From assembly GCA_043813895.1 (NCBI GenBank), contig JBDRKQ010000159.1:1-49196 (forward strand): a DNA stretch of 49,196 nucleotides, read 5' to 3'. Shown here piece after piece: positions 1 to 9,031 of the stretch (positions within the stretch are counted from its first letter, which is position 1; each line of letters opens with the position of its first letter). A model generated the notes under the pieces. It saw only the letters and a list, made by a program, of their open reading frames with translations. It did no database searches and was not told the origin of the DNA. Source of the stretch: CAZTAR01 sp043813895 (GTDB taxonomy: Bacteria; Planctomycetota; Phycisphaerae; UBA1845; UTPLA1). The translations under genes and the position numbers were made by a program.

Positions 1-1199
1 GCCGCCGGGATCTTGTGCCGCGCCACCAACCTGCTGATCTGATACGCCGCGCTGGGCGGACGCGCCAGGATCGGCTCGCCCATCACTTGCCGGCGAATGT
101 CCTCGGCGAGCGCGGCCGCGCTGGCGTACCGACGATCCGGGGCCTTCTCCAGGGCCTTGAGCGCGATGATCTCCAGGTCCCCGCGGAGTGTGTGATTGAC
201 GGTACTCGGTCGGCGGGGTGCGTCTTCGCAAATGGTCCGCAATGCCAGGTGGGGAGCTGTTCGGCCAATCTCATAGGGGAGTTGGTCGGTCAGCAGCTCG
301 TAGAGGATCACGCCCAAGGAGTACACATCGCTGCGCAGGTCGATTGCGTCGGCGTCTCCCCGGGCTTGCTCCGGACTCATGTATGCAAGCGTTCCTGCGA
401 CCCGGCCGGTTTCTGTCAACAGCGTGGTTTGGCTGACGTCAGAATCGGTGATGCGCGCCAACCCGAAATCAAGCACCTTAACCTCAGCTCCGACCGAGGA
501 GAATCCTGCAGATGCGCTGGAGCCGCCGAAACGCCCGCTTCGACCGACGCCGCCCGAGGTCGACTCATCGCTGACCAGGATGTTGGAAGGCTTCAGATCG
601 CGGTGAGTCACGCCGTGTTGGTGGGCGTAGTTGATCGCGTCGCATGTTTTGCAGAAGAGGTCCAGGCGCTCGCGCGTGCCGAGCACACGCCGCGAACCGC
701 CAAACGCCCGAGCGTTCGCGTATTCCAGCAGGGTCGCCCCACGGATTAGTTCCATCGCGAAGAAGTGGCGGTCATCCTCGGTGTGCCCGGCGTCGTAGAT
801 CGCGGCGATTCCAGGATGCTTGAGCCGGGCCAGCGCCTCCACCTCGCGTTGAAACAGCTTGACGTGGAAGGCATCGGGCGCGCCCAGGGCCTTGATCACC
901 TTGATCGCCACGCGGCGACGGGGTTGCTCCTGCTGAGCCTCGTAGACCACGCCCATGCCGCCGCGCCCGATTTCGCGGATGATCTCGTAATGCCCGATAC
1001 GGACCCCGGCGCCGAGTTCGGTCCCAGCCTGTACGCGGGCGCCCATGACATCGAGGGTGTTCTTCAAGTCAGGATCGGCGCTGCTCTCATCATCCAGGCG
1101 GCGCGTGAACGCACCGCTGCTCCCGCGCCTCATGTCTTGGGAATCCTGATCCACTCGGTGAGGAGGCTCGTCGGAGCAATCGTTAGGCCGATCGTTCAT
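1..1199 (-). CDS. Serine/threonine protein kinase, PknB type (partial, C-terminus beyond the left edge)
   Basis: A reading frame starting at ATG 1199 runs open to the window edge, so about 399 N-terminal residues are visible. After a polar leader of about 65 residues comes a Hanks-type kinase domain: glycine loop GRGGMGVVY near residues 78-86, VAIK with the ATP lysine at 100, catalytic HRDLKPSN at 199-206, DFG at 244-246, and activation-segment SPEQARG. It should phosphorylate Ser/Thr using ATP in the cytoplasm. Planctomycete homologues usually continue into a membrane segment and WD40 or TPR repeats, but that part is not visible here. An in-frame TAA lies seven codons upstream and an AGGATCAGG stretch precedes the ATG, so the start is well fixed. 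Odd: about 27 Gly/Ser-rich residues (212-238) sit between the catalytic loop and DFG. The substrate is unknown. Confidence 0.93.
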   Translation of the reverse strand, partial: MNDRPNDCSDEPPHRVDQDSQDMRRGSSGAFTRRLDDESSADPDLKNTLDVMGARVQAGTELGAGVRIGHYEIIREIGRGGMGVVYEAQQEQPRRRVAIKVIKALGAPDAFHVKLFQREVEALARLKHPGIAAIYDAGHTEDDRHFFAMELIRGATLLEYANARAFGGSRRVLGTRERLDLFCKTCDAINYAHQHGVTHRDLKPSNILVSDESTSGGVGRSGRFGGSSASAGFSSVGAEVKVLDFGLARITDSDVSQTTLLTETGRVAGTLAYMSPEQARGDADAIDLRSDVYSLGVILYELLTDQLPYEIGRTAPHLALRTICEDAPRRPSTVNHTLRGDLEIIALKALEKAPDRRYASAAALAEDIRRQVMGEPILARPPSAAYQISRLVARHKIPA

Positions 1200-1641
1200 C
1201 CTGATCCTCGATCCGGCTTAAACCGGTCATGTGACGGCGCAGGCCCATGGCTGCGCGGATGATCTGCGGCTTCATGGCTCGCGGGAAGGAAACGGTATCC
1301 TGGAGCGATCCGCCGGCTGACGACGCCACTGGGGCGCTCGCGATGTGCTCGATCCAGATCATGGCGGCACAATTGTAGCACATGCCGGCAACCCGGACCT
1401 CACAGCGCCCGGATCATCTCCATTCAGGCCTTCCTGAGCCCTCTTCGGCATGCACGACTATCGCGGTTTGCCTGCTCTCGCAGCAGCCGACCTCCCTGTT
1501 GCCCGCTGCGTTTTCTCTGAGACCGCTCCAACTTGCGAGCGTGGACGTACCCCTCCCCCGTCTTCTCGAGACACCGCAGGAGTCCAGCGACTTCCTCCGT
1601 GGTCATACCAACACAGCTTGTTGTGGGAAACACGACAGAAC
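1200..1641. other. Gene-free stretch upstream of the kinase
   Basis: No convincing gene is seen. Short minus-strand frames at 1183-1383 (66 codons, overlapping the kinase start out of frame) and 1424-1633 (69 codons, very Arg-rich) have no recognisable family and no clear ribosome binding site. The kinase promoter probably lies here, but no confident -35/-10 pair could be picked. Confidence 0.4.
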
Positions 1642-1675
1642 CGGGCGGCCCGGTCGTGGTTGATCGGACCGCCCG
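1642..1675 (-). terminator. Inverted repeat, possible terminator of the FG-GAP gene
   Basis: Arms 1642-1655 and 1662-1675 pair over 14 bases with one mismatch and one G-U around a 6-base loop, 70 bases past the stop of the FG-GAP gene. No T-run follows on the minus strand, so intrinsic termination is only possible, not shown. Confidence 0.4.
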
Positions 1676-1745
1676 ATGGATTGCCCTGACAAAGTGGGAA
1701 GCCGCCGCACCTGGCCGCGGCCTCCGCCCGCGCGCTCGTGAGTTC

Positions 1746-4700
1746 CTACGGCGCGGTGGACTTATTCAAGCCGAACTCGTTGCCGTAGATCAGGTAGGCA
1801 TCACCCGAAGCCTGACGCCGCTGGTTGGGAGCGAGGATGTTGATGAAGTCGGCCTCCGGAGCGCCGAAGATGATGTCGGTAAACCCGTCACCGTCGATGT
1901 CACCCAGGCGAGCCACGACGTCCACCGTCGCCTCATCCGGCGTCTCATCATCCAGACCGGTGTCCTTCTCATAGGCGGAAACGAACACCGCACCCTTGAG
2001 AATCCGCTTGCCGCCCACCCGTCGGTTAAGGTCTTTCGGCAACACGAACGTCTTGTTCTCAAGAAGGCTGTTGCTGCCGTAGACCAGATAAGCAACGCCC
2101 TGCCTGACAAACTTGGTAACCGTGATATTCGTGCCTACTTTCGAAACGCTGAAGCTGTCTGCGCGGCGGCCGAGGAAAGAAATCGTCGGGATGTCGGGCA
2201 GCGGAGCGGGGAAGTCCTGTTGTGCCCGAATCGCGGCCACGTTGAGGGTCTCCTTCGGCATGATCGTCATCGCCGCCAGCAGACCCTCCTGGGCTGCCGT
2301 CGCCGACGCTGAAGAGAGGGACACCGGCGTCCGCCCCGGCGTGGTCACACCGTTCGTGTCGAACTCGAAGGTCGTGCCGTTGATGGTAACGGTGCTTCCG
2401 TCGAAGATCGCGCCGTTGAACTCGATTCTCGCACCGGGCCATTCCTGGCCGGGAGCGGTGATCAACAGGTCGTCGAAGCCGTCGAGGTTAAAGTCGCCCG
2501 CGCTCGAGACACCGTGCTGACCTCTTTGGATTATCGGCTCGGCCGACTCGAGTGGGCCCGGAATCAAAGGATGCGCTGGACCACCGCCGCCAAGCCGAGC
2601 GCCGGCAGAACCGCCCACAAACTTGCAGCCGATGTAGTTTGCCGTGCCGACCTCTTCGGCAGTGATCGTGGCTTCGCCGGTTACCGTCGGCCCGCCGAAC
2701 AGGACGCCCACGAAGCCGGCGTCCGCCCCTTTGATCGGCACGCCCTGGAGGCCGTCGGTGGCGTCGTAGCCTTCCGCGGCAAAGAACATGTCGTCGTTGC
2801 CGTCGCCGTTGATGTCGCCGGCATCGCCTTGAACGCGACCGAACTGGTCGTCGTCGTGCGTTCCACGAATCTCAAACCGCTCCAGTTCGCACGGCATGCC
2901 ATCGCCCAGCGTCCCTAGGCGGCCGTAGATCAGGGCCAGTTTCCCGTTATCAGTCAGGACATCTTCTTCCTCCGGCGGGCAGTTCTCGTAATCCGGATCG
3001 AACGGATTGTTGTCGTTGAGCGGCTCGCCGCAGACGATGTCCGGGTTTCCGTCAACGCCGGTGGCGGTTCCGCCGACATCGCCCGCGTACCTCGCCCAGC
3101 CGAATCCACCGTTGGCTTGCTCGCCCCGGATCTCGTTGGCGATGTCCGGGTAGCAGTACCAACGGGCCAGGCCCCCATCGGTGCATGACGCCGAGGGCCA
3201 GGACATGGGCTGGCTAAGACCGGATTCGGCATCGCCGTCTTCGCCCGGCAGGCAGCCCCACGGGCCCCGGAGGTCCGAGGTCCAGTCCCAGCCGTCCATC
3301 ACGAAGACGGTTCCCACGTTACGAGGCGTGCCGGTCAGGGCAAAGATGGCCTCATCGATTCTCACCGCGGAGCCGTCAATCGTGCAGTCCTCCAGGATCT
3401 CGAGTGTCAGCGACCCTTGACCCGCTTGCAGCAGTGCAAGTGCGAGGCGTGGCATCGGTAACTCGATGAAGAACTCACTGAAGCCCACAATGTCTTCGGG
3501 GAAGAAGCTGTCGTAATCCAGCAACGGAGCAGCGTCCTCTTCAGGTGGAGGACTCGCTCCGCTCCAGAGCAGGATCTCTCTCGCCGTCCATGAGATCGGG
3601 TCACCTGTCTCCGGGTCGTTGATACTCACGCGAAGGCGCGCAAGATTCCTAGCCTCACCACTGATGTACAGTGTTGCTTCAATCACATTACTGAACGTCG
3701 TTTCGAAATCAAATGAACCACTGAGCGACGTCTGCACGCCGGCATCGTATTCTCCACCCAGTTCAGTGCTGAGATCAACCTCAAAGTAAGAGACCACGCC
3801 CTGGCCCGGCGCGGAAACCAGCATCTCTCCGACTGCATCCTGGCCGAAGGCATTCAGGTCAGGCATTGAATCCACCGTATAGCCGAAGAGTGATGTCGGG
3901 TCGTAGAGTCTGCGGCGATCGGATTCGATCGGCTCCGAGACCCACCACGGCGGGAGGTCCCCGTACCAGGCACCCCGGAATCGGGCGCCGGTCAAACCTT
4001 CCCCGCCTTCGCCCAAGTGAAATGGTTGCCCGAACACACCCATCCTTGCGACGCGACGGACTTGACGCGTGGCGTCGGCGATGCCCTGAGACTCCCCGAG
4101 CCACAGGCCGGTGTCTTCGTTGACTCGCATCACCATATTGTCGTTCGCGCAGATGAAGACGAAGCCCGACTGGTAGAGACTCGTGAGGTCGTCGTTCCCG
4201 TCCTCGTCAGGATTGAACGGGATCAATACGTCGCCCACATCCCCACACATGTGCCCGTCCGGTTGGAGAGAACCCGGGTCCGCCGGCGGATACTGGGAAC
4301 GATTCATCGGAGGGCAGACGGGATCCAACTCGACAGCCAGCAACGGGAGCGCCGGCACTGGATCCTCCTCCGGGCAACCCCCCGTCGTCGACACCGACGC
4401 CGGCAAGCCGTCGAAGTATGTGAAACGAATCGGATGCTCTTCCGGCTCGACCGTCACACATTCGATACTCACTTCGACACTGTCGAATTCAACGTCGGCT
4501 GCGGACCGCAAGAACAAGCTGAACAGGCCGTCAAAAGTAGACGGGGGAATCGGCTCCCCCTCGCCGATCGGGAAATCATCCGGCGGGAACGGCACCGTGA
4601 AGGAAATAGCCACCTCTTCAAACTCGCCGCCTCCAGTTTCCTCCCCCGGGTCGCCCGTCGGATCCTCGGGATCGATTAGCTGGGTCACCTCAGGACCATC

Positions 4701-6488
4701 CGCGTGCTCGAGCTTCACCGTGACGTTGAAAGGAGCGCCGGAACCCGGACCGTCCGGCACCGCCCCACTCACAAGGATTGAGAAGCTCAGCATTGTCGAG
4801 ATTCGCAGGTCGTCGAGCCCCAGATCGACATTTGGGGGGGGGAAGAACGGGATTGGCTCGGCGGGATTGAATGGCGCCCACGCGCCCGCGTCGACCGCCG
4901 ATATTCCCTCGATCGTTGCCGTCAAGGCGTTTTCACCTGTGTTAAACTCGGCATTGGTGAAGCAGACGAACGGCGCAACGTCGTCGTCGTCGAACACACA
5001 CTCATCGCACGGATCCAAGTCCTCTTGGTCAGTGACCGAGTCCGCGTAGGGCATCCCCACGATCAGCTCCGGCGTCGTGTCGCGCTCCTCCGAAGTGTCG
5101 TCGAAGCGCGTCATATCAGGCATGCGAGCCAAACAGGTGATTCCGATGCTCCCGTTTCCGCCAGCCTCCGGTTGATACACCCACGGCCCAGGAACTTGGT
5201 TGCCCCGAACGTTGAAGATCGTCTCGTAGCGGGGATCCTCTTCAGGGAAGGGCACGAACGTGGACACGGAGTTGAGCCCGATCACGCCGGAGTACCGGCC
5301 CTGGGCGAACCCGAAGGTCAACTGCTCCGGATCGAGCCTGCGTTTGCGACCATAGATAGTATAAACCTCTCCGACACCATTGCGGTTGTAGGGGCTTGCC
5401 GTCTGGGCGGCAATGGCGAAGTCATCGAGACCGTCACCGTCGATGTCTCCCAAAGACGTGAACGCGGCGCCCGCTCGACTCCCGCGGGAAGCATCCGTCG
5501 GGAAGCCGTTGAAGCCCTGCCACGTCGCGCCGGCCGTCGTCGAGCCCACCTCCAGCAGATCGATCACGTCTGAAGCGGCGGCCAGAACACGAATGGGACC
5601 CGGAGCGTACGCATCCACCACGCCCCCGGCCCCGTCGTCTGCGTGCACTCGGAGATAGTAGGGCAACGGTCGCCCCCCGGCATCTGTCTTGAGCCGTCTC
5701 GGGACGTCGTTCAGGTCGATTTCGATTTCCACCGTGATTATATCTTCGACATCCGGCTCGATCGTCCCGGCGACGATCACTTGCGTGCCGACGACGATGG
5801 GCGGTTCCGAAGCATCGTTCGATGCGTTCCGATCCTTATCGAAGTAATACGTCAGATTGATTGTGTCATTGTCGCTGTTGGGATCCTTGATCGTGAACCG
5901 AAGCGTCACGACGTCCTTGTTTGTGACGCCGGCGTCGGTGTTTGGCAACTCGATGTTGACGGTGGGCGAACCGTTCTCAGGAGCGGTGCCGATCGGCGCG
6001 ATGAGGAGCGGCTGCGCGGCCGTAACTCGGACGGCCGGGTTGCCCAGGCCGGTGGCGGCATCGAACGTCCGGTCGTCGATCTCCGCAAAGATATAGTACG
6101 TGCCCTCGACCACATCCCCGGTGTTCCAGACGGCAGTTCCGCTGCCCTCGCCGGGACCGACCGGGTAGCCCGATGAAATCGGGACCTCATCCGCGGCTGT
6201 CGGGTTGCTCACCGTCGACGCAAAGACGCGCACGACCGCCGTGTCCTCGCCGTCTTCGCCTGTGAAGGCAACGGTGACGACGTCCCCCTGCTCCGCGAAG
6301 AAGTTGTCCTCGTGAGGCGTGGCCACGTCGGTGATGATGACGCGTGGCGGACGGTTGCCGTACGGCACAGGCGGATCAAACGGCGATGTTCCTCCGCCGG
6401 GACAGGTCGTGCCCAACGAGAGTGCCGCGAGGCAGGTAAAGAAGCTGATCGACACCACCGTTCGGCGTGTTCTTGAACGACGAGTCAT
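1746..6488 (-). CDS. Very large secreted FG-GAP (integrin-alpha-like) repeat protein
   Basis: About 1580 residues. An Arg-rich N-terminus followed by a hydrophobic stretch ending near LSLGTTC looks like an export signal. The Cys is not in a good lipobox, so lipidation is uncertain. Four FG-GAP/calcium-binding motifs of the DxDGDGxxD type are visible: DIDGDGLDD near residue 346, DINGDGNDD near 1221, DFNLDGFDD near 1330 and DIDGDGFTD near 1528. The long middle is acidic, Pro/Asp/Glu-rich and resembles no family I recognise. Such proteins are exported and fold into calcium-stabilised beta-propeller blades, often with adhesive or surface roles; the role here is inference. The start at 6488 (fourth codon of the longest frame) is preferred because GGAGG lies nine bases upstream of it, whereas it directly abuts the ATG at 6497. 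Confidence 0.88.
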   Translation of the reverse strand: MTRRSRTRRTVVSISFFTCLAALSLGTTCPGGGTSPFDPPVPYGNRPPRVIITDVATPHEDNFFAEQGDVVTVAFTGEDGEDTAVVRVFASTVSNPTAADEVPISSGYPVGPGEGSGTAVWNTGDVVEGTYYIFAEIDDRTFDAATGLGNPAVRVTAAQPLLIAPIGTAPENGSPTVNIELPNTDAGVTNKDVVTLRFTIKDPNSDNDTINLTYYFDKDRNASNDASEPPIVVGTQVIVAGTIEPDVEDIITVEIEIDLNDVPRRLKTDAGGRPLPYYLRVHADDGAGGVVDAYAPGPIRVLAAASDVIDLLEVGSTTAGATWQGFNGFPTDASRGSRAGAAFTSLGDIDGDGLDDFAIAAQTASPYNRNGVGEVYTIYGRKRRLDPEQLTFGFAQGRYSGVIGLNSVSTFVPFPEEDPRYETIFNVRGNQVPGPWVYQPEAGGNGSIGITCLARMPDMTRFDDTSEERDTTPELIVGMPYADSVTDQEDLDPCDECVFDDDDVAPFVCFTNAEFNTGENALTATIEGISAVDAGAWAPFNPAEPIPFFPPPNVDLGLDDLRISTMLSFSILVSGAVPDGPGSGAPFNVTVKLEHADGPEVTQLIDPEDPTGDPGEETGGGEFEEVAISFTVPFPPDDFPIGEGEPIPPSTFDGLFSLFLRSAADVEFDSVEVSIECVTVEPEEHPIRFTYFDGLPASVSTTGGCPEEDPVPALPLLAVELDPVCPPMNRSQYPPADPGSLQPDGHMCGDVGDVLIPFNPDEDGNDDLTSLYQSGFVFICANDNMVMRVNEDTGLWLGESQGIADATRQVRRVARMGVFGQPFHLGEGGEGLTGARFRGAWYGDLPPWWVSEPIESDRRRLYDPTSLFGYTVDSMPDLNAFGQDAVGEMLVSAPGQGVVSYFEVDLSTELGGEYDAGVQTSLSGSFDFETTFSNVIEATLYISGEARNLARLRVSINDPETGDPISWTAREILLWSGASPPPEEDAAPLLDYDSFFPEDIVGFSEFFIELPMPRLALALLQAGQGSLTLEILEDCTIDGSAVRIDEAIFALTGTPRNVGTVFVMDGWDWTSDLRGPWGCLPGEDGDAESGLSQPMSWPSASCTDGGLARWYCYPDIANEIRGEQANGGFGWARYAGDVGGTATGVDGNPDIVCGEPLNDNNPFDPDYENCPPEEEDVLTDNGKLALIYGRLGTLGDGMPCELERFEIRGTHDDDQFGRVQGDAGDINGDGNDDMFFAAEGYDATDGLQGVPIKGADAGFVGVLFGGPTVTGEATITAEEVGTANYIGCKFVGGSAGARLGGGGPAHPLIPGPLESAEPIIQRGQHGVSSAGDFNLDGFDDLLITAPGQEWPGARIEFNGAIFDGSTVTINGTTFEFDTNGVTTPGRTPVSLSSASATAAQEGLLAAMTIMPKETLNVAAIRAQQDFPAPLPDIPTISFLGRRADSFSVSKVGTNITVTKFVRQGVAYLVYGSNSLLENKTFVLPKDLNRRVGGKRILKGAVFVSAYEKDTGLDDETPDEATVDVVARLGDIDGDGFTDIIFGAPEADFINILAPNQRRQASGDAYLIYGNEFGLNKSTAP

Positions 6489-6985
6489 ACTGGTCATCCT
6501 CCGACGCTGCGTAGTCCGGCCGCGCGGACCTTGCCGCGTCCTTCAGGTGGGAACAAACTGGAGACCCCCTCTAAGGGTATCCTAGCCCGCACGTACCTTC
6601 CCGGTCAACCCCACAAAGCCACAACCCTACCTTCCACAAGCACTTTCGAGCCCTGTGCGACTGCCTGCCGTCCACACAAACGGTCCTCGAATGCCCCCTG
6701 GAATCCCCCCAACGATCGTCGGCGTGGTTTCTGCGTTCGGCGGCATGACGCTCCATCTCGGCGCGATGTTCCGCTTGCGCACACCCCCCACTCGCAAGCG
6801 AGCCTACCACGCATTCTAGGGCCTGACCACGTGTCCACCGACATCGACGACATCCTCGCACCCTTCGCTACTGCGACTTGGGAACGCCGTCGGCTGCCCC
6901 TATGATGTCATTCGCGACTCTGCTTCGCCGGGGAAACTGCCCTCGCAACACGGCATTCCCGCTCGTACCTGGACTGGAGACGACA
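6489..6985. other. Divergent intergenic region
   Basis: About 500 bases between the FG-GAP gene (leftward) and the radical SAM gene (rightward). Promoters for both should lie here. The radical SAM frame stays open back to 6878 (TTG) with ATGs at 6902 and 6905, but those starts lack a ribosome binding site. No other gene, repeat or RNA was recognised. Confidence 0.4.
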
Positions 6986-8815
6986 GTGCCTGACGCCTTG
7001 GGTGAACTCGTTAGCCGCCGATTACTGCCCCAGGTGACCCAACCCGCTCAGTATATCGGCCGTGAGATCAACCAAATCCCCCGAGACGGGGATTGGGACC
7101 GGGCGGACATCCGCATCGTCATCGCATTCCCGGACGCCTACGCGATCGGCATGTCCCACCTCGGCTGCCAGATCATTTATTGGCTGGCCAACCACACAGA
7201 GGGCGTCTGTGCAGAGCGGTGCTATACGCCCTTGATCGATGCCGAGGCCGTCATGCGGCGGGAAGGCATCCCACTATTCACATGGGACACGCGACAGGCG
7301 GTCTCTTCGGCCGATGTCTTCGCCTTCTCGCTCCAGTACGAAATGGGGTACTCCAATTTGCTCACCATGTTGGACCTGGCCGGGCTCCCCCTGTGGACGC
7401 GCGAACGTGATGACAGCCACCCGCTGGTCATCGCCGGTGGGCCCCAGGCGGACAACCCGGAGCCGGTCGCCGATTTCCTCGACCTGGTCGTGATCGGCGA
7501 TGCGGAGAGCACGCTGCCGCCCCTTCTCGCCATGCACAAAGAGTTGAAGTCCAACGGCGTGCCGCGGCGTGAGATGATCGAGGTCTTCGCCAAACGCTTC
7601 CCCTGGGTTTACGCGCCAAGCCTGTACGAACCATCCTATCTCCCTGACGGAACGCTCGCCGAGCTTCGGCCGAGATCCGCCGATCTGCCCACGGTCATCC
7701 AGCATTCCCGCGCAAGGGATCTCGACGACGCGCCGTTTCCCGTACGACCCCTCGTGCCTCACGTCCAGACCGTCCACGACAGGATGTCGATCGAGATCAT
7801 GCGGGGCTGTCCGCAGCCGTGTCGCTTCTGCCACGCAGGGAATACCAAGAAGCCGGTCCGCATCCGGTCGGTCGACAGGATCATCGAGATCGCCGAAACG
7901 CAGTTTCGCTCGACGGGGCACGCCGAACTCGGGCTGCTGAGCCTCTCCACCGCCGACTACCCACACCTCCGAGAACTCGCGACTCGCATCAACGAGAGGT
8001 TCTCCAATCGGATGGTCAACATCTCGCTGCCGTCCCTGCGCGTCGACAAGATGCTCCAGAGCATTCCATGGATGGCGAGCAGCGTTCGCAAGGCGGGCTT
8101 AACAATTGCCGCGGAAGCCGCGGACGATACGCTTCGCCGCGCCATCCGCAAGAAGGTCACCGATGGCGACCTCATGGACGGCATCACCGAGGCCTACAAA
8201 GCGGGATGGCGGCGCATCAAGTGCTACTTCATGGTCGGGTTGCCCGGTGAAACCGAGGACGACATCCGAGCGATACACGAGCTAACTCTGGCCATGTCCT
8301 TCGCAAGGAAGCGAATCGGTAAGGGGCCGGCCTCGATCACCGCCAGCATTGGATGGCTTGTTCCCAAACCACACACGCCGCTGCAATGGGCCGCCCAACA
8401 ACGGAGCGAGTACTTCGAGAATGCCCGGCGAATCCTGACGGAACTGCGGCAGCGCGGGCGACTCAAGGCCGTTCAGATCAAGACACACGATCCGGCCCGA
8501 TCCGTGTTGGAGGCTGTCTTGTCGCGCGGCGACAGGAGACTCGCGGCAACCATTGAGCGGGCCTGGCGTCTCGGCGCGAGGTTCGACGCCTGGGACGAGC
8601 ACTTCCGCATCGAGCTTTGGCGGCAAGCGTTTGAAGAGACCGGCATCGACCCCGATTGGTACGCCCATCGCGAGCGGGCTTTTGACGAAGTTTTGCCCTG
8701 GGACCACATCCAATCCGGCCCAAAACGTGAGATGCTGGAACGACAGTACAGGGATGTCTTCGATACGATCGGTCAGGCAATGCCGGAGCCGGGGATCGTG
8801 CCAAAGGGCGTGTGA
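6986..8815 (+). CDS. B12-binding-domain radical SAM protein, TIGR03960 family
   Basis: About 609 residues. The N-terminal part matches the TIGR03960 pattern (QYIGREIN, AFPDAYAIGMSHLG, FSLQYEMGYSNLL, VIAGGPQADNPEP, VIGDAEST), a cobalamin-binding-like fold. The middle carries the radical SAM cluster motif CPQPCRFC (CxxxCxxC), which binds a 4Fe-4S cluster and SAM. In many bacteria this protein is fused or adjacent to a TIGR03936 (DUF2344) domain; here that partner is a separate gene at 32305-32937, next to RNase E/G. The substrate of the family is not established; a tRNA- or ribosome-linked modification is often guessed. The GTG at 6986 is preferred because GGAGA sits six bases upstream and the conserved region starts soon after; longer starts at 6878, 6902 and 6905 remain possible. 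Confidence 0.9.
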   Translation: MPDALGELVSRRLLPQVTQPAQYIGREINQIPRDGDWDRADIRIVIAFPDAYAIGMSHLGCQIIYWLANHTEGVCAERCYTPLIDAEAVMRREGIPLFTWDTRQAVSSADVFAFSLQYEMGYSNLLTMLDLAGLPLWTRERDDSHPLVIAGGPQADNPEPVADFLDLVVIGDAESTLPPLLAMHKELKSNGVPRREMIEVFAKRFPWVYAPSLYEPSYLPDGTLAELRPRSADLPTVIQHSRARDLDDAPFPVRPLVPHVQTVHDRMSIEIMRGCPQPCRFCHAGNTKKPVRIRSVDRIIEIAETQFRSTGHAELGLLSLSTADYPHLRELATRINERFSNRMVNISLPSLRVDKMLQSIPWMASSVRKAGLTIAAEAADDTLRRAIRKKVTDGDLMDGITEAYKAGWRRIKCYFMVGLPGETEDDIRAIHELTLAMSFARKRIGKGPASITASIGWLVPKPHTPLQWAAQQRSEYFENARRILTELRQRGRLKAVQIKTHDPARSVLEAVLSRGDRRLAATIERAWRLGARFDAWDEHFRIELWRQAFEETGIDPDWYAHRERAFDEVLPWDHIQSGPKREMLERQYRDVFDTIGQAMPEPGIVPKGV

Positions 8816-8947
8816 GCATGCCTCATCCGGAGGATGCACCACGCAGTAAGCGGCCTGGTCGGAAGCAGCCCAGGCTGTCTGCGAAGCGACTCCAGACCCA
8901 AGCTGCCATCCCGCCAGTGAAGTAGTGGCGCTTGGCTTTCTTGCTTT

Positions 8948-9017
8948 CACCGGCGAGACGCCGGTGCCACACTCAATCGTTTGCCACACTCAATCGTTTG
9001 CCACACTCAATCGTTAA
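8948..9017. repeat. Dispersed palindrome (family E) plus 17-bp tandem repeat
   Basis: 8948-8966 is the palindrome CACCGGCGAGACGCCGGTG, related to copies at 41184-41198 and 29146-29160. It is followed at once by three head-to-tail copies of CCACACTCAATCGTTTG (8967-8983, 8984-9000, and 9001-9017 with two end changes). It lies between two convergent genes. There are no spacers, so it is not a CRISPR array. Confidence 0.85.
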
Positions 9018-9031
9018 GTGCTCTAAGATGG

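Noticed and set aside
15..1262. Two plus-strand frames covering the left end
   Set aside because: They are antisense to the kinase, which shows all kinase motifs on the minus strand.
1183..1383. 66-codon minus-strand frame overlapping the kinase start
   Set aside because: No recognisable sequence and it overlaps the kinase out of frame; translational coupling is possible but unsupported.
1424..1633. 69-codon minus-strand frame upstream of the kinase
   Set aside because: Arg-rich, without ribosome binding site or family; the MTTEEVAGLL start recalls a helix-turn-helix protein but the rest does not fit.
8967..9017. Three direct repeats resembling a small CRISPR array
   Set aside because: The 17-bp units are contiguous with no spacers and no cas gene is near.
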